DNA from: an uncultured Lachnospiraceae bacterium
GTDB taxonomy: Bacteria; Bacillota; Clostridia; Lachnospirales; Lachnospiraceae
DNA length: 64,000 nucleotides
NCBI GenBank assembly: GCA_946552115.1
Contig: CAMNRH010000014.1
Coordinates: 1 to 64,000 of the forward strand
Direction of reading: 5' to 3'
Program-made: the position numbers and the translations under genes
Shown: in pieces, positions 8,755-18,443 of the stretch
Layout: each line of letters opens with the position of its first letter
Numbering within the stretch: the first letter of the stretch is position 1
Notes under the pieces: generated by a model
Told to the model about the DNA's origin: nothing
What the model saw: the letters and a program-made list of their open reading frames with translations, nothing else
Databases searched by the model: none

Positions 8755-9645
8755 ATGGCTGTATTTACAGGGGCCGGTGTGGCGATTGTTACACCATTTA
8801 ATGCGGATGAAAGCATCAATTATGATAAATTAGACGAATTAATTGACTATCATTGTGAAAATGATACGGATAGTATCATTATTTGCGGAACAACCGGAGA
8901 GTCCGCAACGATGACGGAAGAGGAGCATATGGAATGTGTGAAGTTTGCGATTGAGCGGACGAAAGGAAGAATTCCGGTTATTGCAGGTACAGGTTCTAAT
9001 TGCACAAGGACGGCAATTGATATGTCAAGGGAGGCTGTGGAGGACGGCGCGGACGGATTGCTCCTTGTGACGCCGTATTATAATAAAGCGACGCAGGCAG
9101 GATTGATTGCTCATTATAAAGCAGTTGCAAAGGAAGCGAAAGCGCCGATTATTATGTACAGCGTGGCCAGCAGAACCGGATGTAATATCGAGCCTGCTAC
9201 AGTGGCGGAGCTTGTGAGGGATGTGGATAATATTGTAGGGGTAAAGGAAGCCTCAGGCAATCTTTCACAGGTGGCAAAGATTATGTCGCTTACAGACGGT
9301 AAGATTGATGTATATTCCGGAAATGACGACCAGATTGTGCCGCTGCTTTCGTTGGGGGCAAGGGGCGTTATTTCCGTGTTGTCTAATATCGCGCCGAGAG
9401 AGACTCATGAGATATGCGGGAAATTTTTTGAAGGCGACGTGGCGGGAAGCGCGGCACTTCAGTTAAAGGCAATTCCGCTTATTGAACAGCTTTTTTCGGA
9501 GGTGAATCCGATTCCGGTAAAAAAGGCGCTTAAGCTTATGGGAATGGATTGCGGCCCTCTGCGTATGCCGCTTACAGAGCTTACTCCGGCACATGAAAAG
9601 ACGCTGCTTCAGGCGATGAAAGATTTTGGAATTAAAGTGGCATAG
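8755..9645 (+). CDS. dapA: 4-Hydroxy-tetrahydrodipicolinate synthase
   Basis: Condenses pyruvate with aspartate semialdehyde, the first step toward diaminopimelate and lysine. A TIM barrel of 296 aa. Visible are GTTGESATM, TPYYNKATQAG (catalytic Tyr) and GVKEASGNL with the Schiff-base Lys. The ATG at 8755 is preferred over that at 8749 because AGGAGG ends directly before 8749 and is 6 nt from 8755. It is followed 103 bp later by dapB, the next enzyme, so the two form a unit with aspartate semialdehyde as feed. No lysine riboswitch was recognised upstream. Confidence 0.97.
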   Translation: MAVFTGAGVAIVTPFNADESINYDKLDELIDYHCENDTDSIIICGTTGESATMTEEEHMECVKFAIERTKGRIPVIAGTGSNCTRTAIDMSREAVEDGADGLLLVTPYYNKATQAGLIAHYKAVAKEAKAPIIMYSVASRTGCNIEPATVAELVRDVDNIVGVKEASGNLSQVAKIMSLTDGKIDVYSGNDDQIVPLLSLGARGVISVLSNIAPRETHEICGKFFEGDVAGSAALQLKAIPLIEQLFSEVNPIPVKKALKLMGMDCGPLRMPLTELTPAHEKTLLQAMKDFGIKVA

Positions 9646-9748
9646 CGGCCGTATGCAATTGCATATATTTCAGCGGGGAAAGAAAAAAGGGTATCTGTTT
9701 AAGGATGCCCTTTATATACATATAGATATACAGGGAGGAATGACGATT

Positions 9749-10504
9749 ATGGTACAGGTAATTATGCATGGATGCAACGGGAAGATGGGACAGGTGATTA
9801 CCAATCTTATTAAGGATGACGACGGGATTGAAATCGCTGCGGGAGTAGATGCCTACATGGGCATAGCCAATACATACCCGGTATTTGAAAGCATTGAAAA
9901 GTGTGATGTAAAAGCAGATGTGGTAATTGATTTTTCTAATGCAGAGGCGGTGGACGGTCTTCTTGATTATTGTGTGGAGAAGAAGCTTCCGGTAGTGCTG
10001 TGTACGACAGGGCTTTCGGAGGAACAGCTTAGAAAAGTAGAAGAGACGGCAAAGACAACGGCGGTATTAAAATCGGCAAATATGTCGCTTGGGATTAATC
10101 TTCTGTCAAAGCTTTTAAAGGAGGCGGCAAAGGTACTGGCGGGAGCCGGGTTTGATATTGAGCTTGTGGAGCGCCACCACAATCAAAAGCTGGACGCTCC
10201 GAGCGGGACTGCGCTGGCTCTGGCGGACTCCATGAATGAAGCAATGGACAATTCTTATACCTACGTATATGACAGAAGTCAGAAAAGAGAAAAACGGGAC
10301 AAAAAAGAAATCGGCATCTCTGCCGTACGGGGAGGTACGATTGTCGGAGACCATGAGGTGATATTCGCCGGCGCTGACGAGGTAATCGAATTCAGGCATA
10401 CGGCATATTCAAAAGCAGTATTCGGCAAAGGAGCTGTCGAGGCCGCAAAATTCCTGTCCGGCAAGCCCGCAGGCCGCTACGATATGTCCGATATTATACT
10501 ATAA
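9749..10504 (+). CDS. dapB: 4-Hydroxy-tetrahydrodipicolinate reductase
   Basis: NAD(P)H-dependent reductase that uses the DapA product. The N-terminal Rossmann motif is HGCNGKMGQ. The substrate region has ELVERHHNQKLDAPSGTA, with the catalytic His pair and Lys typical of DapB, then SAVRGGTIVGDHEV. 251 aa from the ATG at 9749, which GGGAGG precedes at a normal distance; the ATG at 9740 lies on top of the Shine-Dalgarno and longer forms overlap dapA. The length is normal for the family. Confidence 0.97.
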   Translation: MVQVIMHGCNGKMGQVITNLIKDDDGIEIAAGVDAYMGIANTYPVFESIEKCDVKADVVIDFSNAEAVDGLLDYCVEKKLPVVLCTTGLSEEQLRKVEETAKTTAVLKSANMSLGINLLSKLLKEAAKVLAGAGFDIELVERHHNQKLDAPSGTALALADSMNEAMDNSYTYVYDRSQKREKRDKKEIGISAVRGGTIVGDHEVIFAGADEVIEFRHTAYSKAVFGKGAVEAAKFLSGKPAGRYDMSDIIL

Positions 10505-10578
10505 AACTTTCCCCCCGTCCCCGGACGAAGTCGGAAACGCAGATGAAGCGCAGTGAAGTTATACAAAAGGAGAAAGCT

Positions 10579-12534
10579 ATGAAAGAGTTAGAATCACGTT
10601 ATCTGGAGCGTTTATCGGAGCTCTACCCTACGATTGCCAGGGCTTCGACAGAAATTATCAATATGCAGGCAATTCTTAATCTTCCGAAAGGTACGGAACA
10701 TTTCCTGACAGACATACACGGCGAATATGAGGCTTTTTCACATGTTCTTAAAAACGGTTCGGGTGCAGTCCGTCGTAAGGTGGACGACGTTTTTGGAAAT
10801 ACGATGAGCAGCAGGGACAAGCAGGCGCTTGCCACGCTCATCTATTATCCGAAAGAGAAAATAGAGCGGATTAAAAAGACAGAGGATAATATGGAAGACT
10901 GGTATAAGATTACGCTGTACCGGTTGATTGAGGTATGTAAATGTGCTGCGAGCAAATACAGCCGTTCAAAGGTCCGCAAGGCGCTTCCGCCGGAATTTGC
11001 CTATGTAATTGAGGAGCTGATTACGGAAAAGGGCAGTCAGTCTGCGGATAAGGAATCCTATTATAACTCGATTGTAAATACGATTATCGGTATCAGAAGA
11101 GCGGAAGTATTTATTATAGCGCTCAGTGAGCTGATTCAGCGTCTTACGGTAGATCATCTTCATATTGTGGGCGATATTTATGACAGGGGACCGGGACCGC
11201 ATATTATTATGGATAAGCTTATGGAATATCATTCTGTTGATATCCAGTGGGGGAATCATGATGTTCTGTGGATGGGAGCGGCAGCAGGACAGAGGGGCTG
11301 TATTGCAAATGTTATCCGTATTTGTGCAAGATATGGAAATCTGGATATTTTGGAGGACGGATACGGAATTAATCTCCTTCCGCTTGCGTCCTTTGCCATG
11401 GATACCTATGGCGATGACCCCTGCCGCTGCTTTGGCATAAAAGGCGCGCCGGATTATGGAAAGAATGAGATGCAGCTTGACGTCATGATGCATAAGGCAA
11501 TTTCTGTGATACAATTTAAGGTGGAAGGGCAGATAATTAAGAAAAACCCGGGCTTTAAAATGGAGGGCAGGAACCTTCTGCACCATATAGATTATGAGAA
11601 TGGTACGATTGAGATTAATGGAAAGACATATGAGCTGTTAGATAAGCATTTTCCGACAATTGACCCAAGAAAACCATATGCTCTGACTGCCGCGGAGGAG
11701 GATATTATGGAGCGTCTGACGAAAGCATTTGAAAATTGCGAGAAGCTTCAGGCGCATATGCGTTTCCTATTAAATAAAGGAGGGCTCTATAAGGTATATA
11801 ATAATAATCTTCTGTATCATGGCTGCGTTCCGTTAAATGAAGACGGGAGTTTGAAAGCGATACGCATTTACGGGCATACCTATAAAGGGAAGAGCCTGTA
11901 TGAAGTGCTGGAGAGTTATGTGAGAAAAGGGTTTTATGCGTTGGACGACAGGGAGAAAGAGAGGGGAAAGGATATGATGTGGTATATCTGGCTCAGCGAA
12001 GGGTCCCCGTTATTCGGCAAGGATAAAATGGCCACGTTTGAGCGGTATTTCCTTGCGGAGAAAGAGACGCATAAGGAGAGGAAAAATCCCTATTATACGC
12101 TTCTGGAAAACAGAGAGGTAGTTGACAATATATTAAAGGAATTTGGACTGGAAACAGAGGACGCATTTATTATTAACGGCCACGTACCGGTAAAATCAAA
12201 GAACGGAGAAAATCCGATTAAATGCGGAGGCAAGGTGCTCGTTATAGACGGAGGCTTTTCAAAGGCTTATCAAAAGGAGACCGGGATAGCAGGGTATACG
12301 CTTATCTACAACTCACACGGTCTGATACTGGTGGCGCATGAGCCCTTCGAATCGACAGAGGCGGCCATTGAGAAAGAGAGCGATATTCACTCCGACAGTG
12401 TCATGGTAAAACGCGCGGCGGAAAGAAAACTTGTGGGAGATACCGATGTGGGAAAAGAACTGAGGGAGCAGATTGAAGACTTGAAGATGCTTCTGGAAGC
12501 GTACAGAAGCGGCCGCATTGCCGAAAAGGTTTAA
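10579..12534 (+). CDS. fbp: Fructose-1,6-bisphosphatase, class 3
   Basis: Gluconeogenic phosphatase of the Firmicutes-specific class 3 family (651 aa; relatives 640-670). The metallophosphoesterase motifs are visible: FLTDIHGEYEAF near 50, VGDIYDRGPGPH near 200, and WGNHDVLWMGA near 228. AGGAG lies 6 nt before the ATG at 10579, so this start is preferred over the one 36 nt upstream. It is followed by an AT-rich gap with a hairpin and a small lipoprotein gene. The call is firm from length and the three metal-site motifs. Confidence 0.96.
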   Translation: MKELESRYLERLSELYPTIARASTEIINMQAILNLPKGTEHFLTDIHGEYEAFSHVLKNGSGAVRRKVDDVFGNTMSSRDKQALATLIYYPKEKIERIKKTEDNMEDWYKITLYRLIEVCKCAASKYSRSKVRKALPPEFAYVIEELITEKGSQSADKESYYNSIVNTIIGIRRAEVFIIALSELIQRLTVDHLHIVGDIYDRGPGPHIIMDKLMEYHSVDIQWGNHDVLWMGAAAGQRGCIANVIRICARYGNLDILEDGYGINLLPLASFAMDTYGDDPCRCFGIKGAPDYGKNEMQLDVMMHKAISVIQFKVEGQIIKKNPGFKMEGRNLLHHIDYENGTIEINGKTYELLDKHFPTIDPRKPYALTAAEEDIMERLTKAFENCEKLQAHMRFLLNKGGLYKVYNNNLLYHGCVPLNEDGSLKAIRIYGHTYKGKSLYEVLESYVRKGFYALDDREKERGKDMMWYIWLSEGSPLFGKDKMATFERYFLAEKETHKERKNPYYTLLENREVVDNILKEFGLETEDAFIINGHVPVKSKNGENPIKCGGKVLVIDGGFSKAYQKETGIAGYTLIYNSHGLILVAHEPFESTEAAIEKESDIHSDSVMVKRAAERKLVGDTDVGKELREQIEDLKMLLEAYRSGRIAEKV

Positions 12535-12543
12535 AATTAAAAA

Positions 12544-12593
12544 TTGCAAAAATATTCCAACCCCGCTCAGGTATATATTTTCTGTTTTTGCAA
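12544..12593 (+). terminator. AT-rich hairpin after fbp
   Basis: TTGCAAAAA (12544-12552) pairs perfectly with TTTTTGCAA (12585-12593) around a 32-nt loop. It is a weak terminator candidate because the stem is A/T rich and no separate U-tract follows. Confidence 0.3.
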
Positions 12594-12665
12594 ATATTAC
12601 TAGCAGCAAGTAAGCAAAGGTCTACTTGATAAACAGATAAATATACATGAAAGGGAGAATGAAAT

Positions 12666-12956
12666 ATGAAACAGTGGAAGAAACTTTTGATGATGCTTAT
12701 GTGTGTAGGAGTGATTATGAGCGTTACTGCATGTGGTTCAAATAATAATGCGGATGACAACGGCGCTACAGGCAGCGGGACAACAAACGACACAAACGGA
12801 ACCGGCGGCAACGGTACAAATGATGCCACGGACAGAAATGGAGATAATGTTATGGATGAAATCGGCGACGATATTAAGGACGGCGCGGAGGATGTGGGAG
12901 ACGCGTTGGACGGAAATGATAACAATGTCCGTGATGACGATACAAACAGCAGATAG
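12666..12956 (+). CDS. Small Asn/Asp/Gly-rich lipoprotein
   Basis: A 96-aa predicted lipoprotein: MKQWKK, a hydrophobic core, then lipobox VTAC with Cys at about residue 23. The mature part is almost entirely Asn, Asp, Gly and Thr with no recognisable fold, ending in acidic segments. GGGAG precedes the ATG. It is followed by a strong terminator at 12984-13028, so it is a single-gene unit. Similar short, low-complexity lipoproteins are common in Lachnospiraceae and of unknown use. Confidence 0.7.
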   Translation: MKQWKKLLMMLMCVGVIMSVTACGSNNNADDNGATGSGTTNDTNGTGGNGTNDATDRNGDNVMDEIGDDIKDGAEDVGDALDGNDNNVRDDDTNSR

Positions 12957-12983
12957 TAACACAGGAAATAAGCAGTGTAAAGG

Positions 12984-13028
12984 CTCTGTGCAGGGAGAAA
13001 GCGGATGATTCCCTGCGCAGAGTTTTTT
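12984..13028 (+). terminator. Rho-independent terminator
   Basis: CTCTGTGCAGGGA (12984-12996) pairs with TCCCTGCGCAGAG (13010-13022), 13 bp with one G-U-type wobble, directly followed by seven T. A textbook terminator for the small lipoprotein gene. Confidence 0.92.
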
Positions 13029-13122
13029 TGCCGTTTCCACGATAATAGCCATGTACAGATATAGAAATATATGGTAGAATGAATATTATATAAAGATATA
13101 GAAATGGAAAGAGAGGATAAAG

Positions 13123-13773
13123 ATGAAAGGTGTTTTGAAAAAAGGGCTGCTGGCGGTTTTAACGGCAGTTTTGGTATTGCAGCCGGTAAGCACGGTGCAG
13201 GCGTCCGCAAAGTCAAATGCAGATAAGATGCTGAGCTATTATAAGAAAGGCTCTATAAAAAAGGCAAAGCAATATAACAGTAAGCTGTCCAAAAAGGCAA
13301 GTAAAGCCAGCATAAAAAAATTGTCAAAGAAGCAGAAAGCAGCGTACCGCAAGGTGGTAAAAAAATACAGGCTTGGTTATTCTTCAAAGCCGTATTTATG
13401 GGGCTACTATCTGGTAGATATGGACGGCGATAAGAAAGCGGAGCTTTTGGTGAGGTACGGAACCTGTGAAGCGGATGTCAGGACGGCTGTCTATAAATAT
13501 AAAGGCGGTAAGGCAAAGAAAGTGAGGCAGATGGCTTCAGGGCACACGGCTTATTATGCATATCCGGGACATGCCGGAGTGATTAGCGTGTGGGGACATA
13601 TGGGCTATGAAAGTGTATCAACAGTAGTTTTAAAAAACGGAAAATTAAAGTCAAAAAGCTATGGCGGCCGAGAGGTAAAAGGAAGCTTTTTCCCATTCCG
13701 CCAAAGCTTGTATAGCCATATTAAGTACGACAAAAATTATAAACCGACGCTGGATTTAAAAGATTTGAAATAA
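13123..13773 (+). CDS. Secreted Lys-rich protein of unknown function
   Basis: 216 aa with an N-terminal signal peptide (basic MKGVLKK, hydrophobic core, VQASA cleavage site near 29). A very Lys-rich, probably helical segment follows (about 30-85). The C-terminal domain starts YLVDMDGDKKAELLV, a calcium-loop-like motif seen in many exported Firmicutes proteins of the type that read DxDGDxxxEL. No catalytic motif is seen. It has its own AGAGAGG ribosome site, and a weak hairpin follows before hisA. The function is not known. Confidence 0.75.
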   Translation: MKGVLKKGLLAVLTAVLVLQPVSTVQASAKSNADKMLSYYKKGSIKKAKQYNSKLSKKASKASIKKLSKKQKAAYRKVVKKYRLGYSSKPYLWGYYLVDMDGDKKAELLVRYGTCEADVRTAVYKYKGGKAKKVRQMASGHTAYYAYPGHAGVISVWGHMGYESVSTVVLKNGKLKSKSYGGREVKGSFFPFRQSLYSHIKYDKNYKPTLDLKDLK

Positions 13774-13807
13774 AAAGGATATAAAATAATAAGAATTAAA
13801 ATGACAG

Positions 13808-13845
13808 AGGGAGAAAATTTGAGGAAACCGGATTTTCTCTCTTTG
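13808..13845 (+). terminator. Weak terminator-like hairpin before hisA
   Basis: GAGAAAAT (13811-13818) pairs with ATTTTCTC (13832-13839), followed by TCTTTG. It separates the secreted protein gene from hisA; the poor U-tract makes it uncertain. Confidence 0.35.
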
Positions 13846-13865
13846 CAGTTACGGAGGTATTTACG

Positions 13866-14651
13866 ATGCGTTTTCGGCCATGTATTGATATACATAACGG
13901 ACAGGTGAAGCAGATAGTAGGCGGGAGCCTTTCTGATTTTGGGGACAAGGCGAAAGAAAATTTCGCATCTGTTCATCCGGCAGATTACTATGCGGATTTA
14001 TACAGGAAAGACGGACTTGCCGGCGGCCATGTGATTGTGCTGAATCCGGTTTCCTCCGAGTATTATGAGGAGACAAGAAAACAGGCATTTTTGGCGCTGG
14101 CGGCGTACCCGGGAGGACTTCAGGCCGGTGGAGGGATTACGGCAGATAATGCTGCAGAATATCTGGACGGAGGTGCGAGCCATGTGATTGTGACCTCTTA
14201 TGTGTTCCGGGAGGGGAAAATACACTGGGAGTGCATGGAGCGCCTGAAAAATGAGATTGGAAAAGAGCATGTGGTCATTGATTTAAGCTGCCGCAGGAGA
14301 GGAGACGCCTACTATATTGTGACAGACCGCTGGCAGAATTTTACGGAGGTGGAATTGTCGCAGAAGGTCTTAAGTGAGATTGCGCTGTATTGTGATGAGT
14401 TTCTGGTACATGGCGTGGATGTGGAGGGAAAGTCTTCCGGTGTTGATAAGACGCTGGCGCGGATTCTTGGAGATTATGCCGCTTCTGCGTCTTCTGTTCC
14501 GGTTACTTATGCGGGCGGTATCGGAAGCTTTAAGGATATAGAAGATTTTGGGACTGTTACAGGCGGGAAAATAGACTTTACGGTAGGCAGCGCGCTAAAT
14601 CTTTTCGGAGGCTCTCTTTCCTATGACAGGGTGAAGCAAATAAAATCTTGA
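13866..14651 (+). CDS. hisA: ProFAR isomerase, eukaryotic-type HisA
   Basis: Predicted phosphoribosylformimino-AICAR-phosphate isomerase of histidine synthesis, a (beta/alpha)8 barrel of 261 aa. It is not the usual bacterial HisA. FRPCIDIHNGQVKQIVGG at the N-terminus, FASVHPADYYADLY, LQAGGGI, VIVTSYVF, VVIDLSCRRR, DEFLVHGVDVEG and VTYAGGIGS follow the layout of the fungal/plant HIS6 type, including the DLSC(R)R segment. No other his gene is in the window, so the pathway partners must lie elsewhere. The start ATG at 13866 has GGAGG 7-8 nt upstream. Divergence from bacterial HisA is what is seen; origin by transfer is an inference. Confidence 0.85.
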   Translation: MRFRPCIDIHNGQVKQIVGGSLSDFGDKAKENFASVHPADYYADLYRKDGLAGGHVIVLNPVSSEYYEETRKQAFLALAAYPGGLQAGGGITADNAAEYLDGGASHVIVTSYVFREGKIHWECMERLKNEIGKEHVVIDLSCRRRGDAYYIVTDRWQNFTEVELSQKVLSEIALYCDEFLVHGVDVEGKSSGVDKTLARILGDYAASASSVPVTYAGGIGSFKDIEDFGTVTGGKIDFTVGSALNLFGGSLSYDRVKQIKS

Positions 14652-14676
14652 ATTGCCTCTCTGATAGTGCTAAAAT
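14648..14676 (+). promoter_or_regulatory. Predicted secA promoter
   Basis: TTGAAT (14648-14653), 17-nt spacer, TAAAAT (14671-14676). It overlaps the hisA stop codon and gives a leader of about 35 nt to the secA start at 14718, which supports that start over upstream alternatives. Confidence 0.6.
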
Positions 14677-14717
14677 GTAAATTGAGTAAATTTACGGACA
14701 AGGAGCATTTTATCGAT

Positions 14718-17282
14718 ATGGGTCTAATACAAAAAATATTTGGAACACATAGTGAGAATGAATTGAAGCGTATATATCCGATAGCCGATGCTATTGAAGC
14801 CTTAGAACCTGTCATGAAAGAGCTATCCGACAGCGAGCTTAAGGGAAAGACGAGGGAATTTAAAGAGAGGCTCGGCGCCGGAGAGACGTTGGACGATATT
14901 TTACCTGAAGCGTATGCGGTTGTGAGAGAGGCGTCGGTGAGAACACTTGGGCTCAGGCATTTCCATGTACAGCTTATCGGAGGCGTTATTCTGCATCAGG
15001 GGCGTATTGCAGAGATGAAGACCGGAGAAGGAAAGACGTTGGTTTCTACGCTTCCGGCGTATTTGAATGCGCTGACAGGAGAGGGCGTTCACATCGTAAC
15101 GGTCAATGACTATCTGGCCAAGCGTGACGCCGAATGGATGGGACAGATACATGAGTTTTTGGGCCTTACGGTCGGTGTTGTATTAAACGACATGGACAGT
15201 GACGAGCGGCGTGAGGCGTATAATTGTGATATTACGTATGTGACCAACAATGAATTAGGCTTTGATTATCTGCGTGATAATATGGTGATTTATAAGGAAC
15301 GGCTTGTACAGCGGGGACTTAAGTATGCCATTATCGATGAGGTGGATTCCGTTTTAATTGACGAGGCGAGGACACCGCTTATCATTTCCGGGCAGAGCGG
15401 AAAGTCTACGAGATTATATGAGGCCTGTGATATTCTTGCACGGCAGATGGAGAGAGGCGAGGCAAGCGGCGAATTCAGCAAGATGAATGCGATTATGGGC
15501 GAGGATATTGAGGAGACCGGTGATTTTATTGTAAACGAGAAAGAGAAGAATATTAACCTGACCGAAGACGGCGTTAAGAAGGTTGAGAGCTTCTTTCATC
15601 TTGAAAATCTTGCGGATGCGGAAAATCTTGAAATTCAGCACAACATAATCCTTGCGCTTCGCGCCCATAATCTGATGTTTAAGGATCAGGATTATGTGGT
15701 AAAGGACGAGCAGGTTTTAATTGTCGATGAATTTACAGGGCGTATTATGCCGGGACGGCGTTACTCGGACGGCCTGCATCAGGCGATTGAAGCGAAAGAG
15801 CATGTGAAAGTAAAGAGAGAAAGCAGAACGCTTGCAACAATTACTTTCCAGAACCTGTTTAATAAGTTCGGTAAAAAAGCAGGTATGACGGGTACTGCTC
15901 TTACAGAGGAGAAAGAGTTCCGTGAAATATACGGGATGGACGTTATAGAGATTCCAACCAACGTTCCGGTTATCCGAAAGGATTTGGAGGACGTTGTATA
16001 TAAGACACAGCGTGAGAAATTCAAGGCGGTTTGTGAGGAGATTGAGGCGGCGCACGCGAAGCATCAGCCGGTGCTGGTGGGTACGATTACCATTGAGAAT
16101 TCGGAGCTTTTAAGCGGTATGCTTAAGAAACGGGGAATAAAACATAATGTGCTGAACGCGAAGTTTCATGAGATGGAGGCTGAGATTGTCGCACAGGCGG
16201 GCGTTCATGATGCGGTGACGATTGCAACCAATATGGCAGGACGAGGCACGGATATTAAGCTGGACGACGAGGCGAGAGCAGCCGGCGGCCTTAAGATTAT
16301 CGGTACGGAGCGGCACGAATCCAGACGTATTGACAATCAGCTGAGAGGACGTTCCGGCCGCCAGGGAGACCCGGGCGAATCTCGTTTTTATATCGCTCTG
16401 GAGGATGATTTGATGCGTTTGTTCGGCTCCGAAAGGCTGATGGGGATTTTTGAGACTCTCGGTGTAGAGGAAGGGGAACAGATTGAGCATAAGATGCTGT
16501 CCAATGCCATAGAGAAAGCGCAGCAGAAAATAGAGAGCAATAACTTTGGAATCCGTAAGAATCTGCTTGACTATGATCAGGTCATGAATGAGCAGCGGGA
16601 GATCATTTATGAGGAGAGGCGCCGCGTGCTTGACGGGGAGAATATGCGGGATTCCATTTTCCATATGATTAACGATTATGTTGAAAATGTGGTGGATGCG
16701 GAAATTTCACCGGATACGGATTACGAGGACTGGAATCTTGCGGCTCTTAACAGAAGTATTTATTCCGTAATTCCGATGGCGCCGGTTACGGAAGAGGATG
16801 TAAAGAAGATGAGCCAAAAGGAGCTCAAGCATATGCTGAAGGAACGTGCCTCAAAAGCCTATGAGGTAAAGGAGGCAGAATTTCCGGAGCCGGAGCATAT
16901 CCGTGAGATTGAAAGGGTTGTGCTTCTTAAGGTGATTGACGCAAAATGGATGGCCCATATTGACGATATGGATCAGCTGAGACAGGGAATCGGACTTCAG
17001 GCATACGGCAACAGAGACCCGAAAGTGGAATACAAGATGCTTGGCTATGACATGTTTGGAGAGATGACCAGAGGAATCACCGAGGATACGGTGCGTACAC
17101 TGTTCCACATCAGGGTTGAGCAGAAAGTTGAGCGGGAGCAGGTGGCAAAGGTGACAGGAACCAATAAGGATGAAAGCGCTGCCCGTACGCCGAAGAAACG
17201 TGCGGAGAAGAAGATTTACCCGAACGATCCGTGTCCGTGCGGAAGCGGTAAAAAATACAAGCAGTGCTGCGGACGCAGATAA
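14718..17282 (+). CDS. secA: Preprotein translocase ATPase SecA
   Basis: Motor ATPase of the Sec export pathway, partner of SecYEG at the membrane. 854 aa from the ATG at 14718, chosen by homology ([19 protein letters not shown]) and because the putative promoter lies just upstream. Visible are the Walker A MKTGEGKT, the DEAD-like [22 protein letters not shown], and [10 protein letters not shown] near the helicase C-terminal end. The C-terminal zinc-binding motif [14 protein letters not shown] is intact, which in this family mediates SecB or ribosome/lipid contacts. prfB follows 41 bp later, an order common in Firmicutes. Confidence 0.98.
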   Translation: MGLIQKIFGTHSENELKRIYPIADAIEALEPVMKELSDSELKGKTREFKERLGAGETLDDILPEAYAVVREASVRTLGLRHFHVQLIGGVILHQGRIAEMKTGEGKTLVSTLPAYLNALTGEGVHIVTVNDYLAKRDAEWMGQIHEFLGLTVGVVLNDMDSDERREAYNCDITYVTNNELGFDYLRDNMVIYKERLVQRGLKYAIIDEVDSVLIDEARTPLIISGQSGKSTRLYEACDILARQMERGEASGEFSKMNAIMGEDIEETGDFIVNEKEKNINLTEDGVKKVESFFHLENLADAENLEIQHNIILALRAHNLMFKDQDYVVKDEQVLIVDEFTGRIMPGRRYSDGLHQAIEAKEHVKVKRESRTLATITFQNLFNKFGKKAGMTGTALTEEKEFREIYGMDVIEIPTNVPVIRKDLEDVVYKTQREKFKAVCEEIEAAHAKHQPVLVGTITIENSELLSGMLKKRGIKHNVLNAKFHEMEAEIVAQAGVHDAVTIATNMAGRGTDIKLDDEARAAGGLKIIGTERHESRRIDNQLRGRSGRQGDPGESRFYIALEDDLMRLFGSERLMGIFETLGVEEGEQIEHKMLSNAIEKAQQKIESNNFGIRKNLLDYDQVMNEQREIIYEERRRVLDGENMRDSIFHMINDYVENVVDAEISPDTDYEDWNLAALNRSIYSVIPMAPVTEEDVKKMSQKELKHMLKERASKAYEVKEAEFPEPEHIREIERVVLLKVIDAKWMAHIDDMDQLRQGIGLQAYGNRDPKVEYKMLGYDMFGEMTRGITEDTVRTLFHIRVEQKVEREQVAKVTGTNKDESAARTPKKRAEKKIYPNDPCPCGSGKKYKQCCGRR

Positions 17283-17323
17283 TGACCGTAAATAATATTA
17301 ATCATAGAAAGAGGTGACAGGAA

Positions 17324-18443
17324 GTGGTTGAGCTTGATCAGTTAAAAGGTATGATAAGCGCATATGAAGAACCTCTTGCCGAGATGAGGGATTCACTTTG
17401 ACGTCTCCGGCAAAGAGAAACGAATTGAGGAGTTGGAGCGAAAGATAGAGGAGCCTGGATTTTGGGATAATCCGGAGGATTCCCAGAGGATTATGAGAGA
17501 ATTGAAGCGGCTTCAGGAGCTGGTAAAGACGATGCATACTCTGTGCGGCGCCTATGAGGATATACAGGTGCTGATTGAGATGGGCTATGAAGAGGAGGAT
17601 GCTTCCGTTATTGATGAGATGAAAGAAGAGCTCAGGCAGTTTGAGGAGATCTTTGAAAGCTTGCGGATTCAGACGCTGCTTTCCGGGGAATATGATTCCT
17701 GCAACGCCATCGTAACGCTTCATGCAGGAGCGGGCGGTACGGAGTCCTGCGACTGGGCGGGCATGCTTTACCGCATGTACAGCCGGTGGGCGGAAAAAAA
17801 GGGTTTTTCGATTCAGGTACTTGATTATCTGGACGGAGATATTACGGGAATTAAGACGGTAACCTTTGAGGTGAACGGTGAAAATGCATATGGATATTTG
17901 AAATCAGAGAAAGGCGTGCACCGTCTGGTTCGTATTTCGCCGTTCAATGCGGCAGGAAAAAGGCAGACTTCCTTTGCCTCCTGCGATGTCGTTCCGGATA
18001 TTGAGGATGAGATTGATATTGAGCTTTCGGACGACGAGCTTAAGATTGATACTTACCGTGCAAGCGGGGCGGGCGGACAGCATGTAAATAAAACATCTTC
18101 CGCCATCCGCATTACGCATCTTCCTACAGGAATTGTGGTGCAGTGCCAGAATGAGCGCTCCCAGCATTTTAACAAGGAAAAAGCAATGCAGATGTTAAAG
18201 GTAAAGCTTCAGCTTATGAAAGAGCAGGAGCAGGCGGAGAAAGTATCGGATATCCGCGGCGAGGTAAAAGAGATTGGATTTGGCAACCAGATACGGTCTT
18301 ATGTCATGCAGCCGTATACGCTTGTGAAAGATCACAGAACAAATACCGAGAACAGCAATGTGACTGCGGTTATGGACGGAAGTATTGATTTGTTTATCAA
18401 TGCATATTTAAAGATGACTGTAAACGGTCAAAGGGAGGAATGA
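17324..18443 (+). CDS. prfB: Peptide chain release factor 2, programmed +1 frameshift
   Basis: Release factor for UAA/UGA stops. The gene is in two frames: a GTG start at 17324 (after GAGGTGACAGG) encodes 25 residues and reaches CTT-TGA at 17396-17401. A +1 shift there gives GAC (17400) and continues unbroken to 18443, about 372 aa in total. The site has the classic CTTTGAC, with an AGGG Shine-Dalgarno-like element a few bases upstream. The GGQ hydrolysis motif lies in SGAGGQHVNKTSSA, and the stop-recognition domain is present. The frameshift is autoregulatory: low RF2 favours shifting at the UGA. Automated calls often keep only 17433-18443. Confidence 0.97.
17390..17403 (+). promoter_or_regulatory. 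prfB recoding site
   Basis: CTT TGA C at 17396-17402 with the purine-rich stimulator AGGG at 17387-17390. The slip moves the peptidyl-tRNA from CUU to UUU and the frame by +1. Confidence 0.93.
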
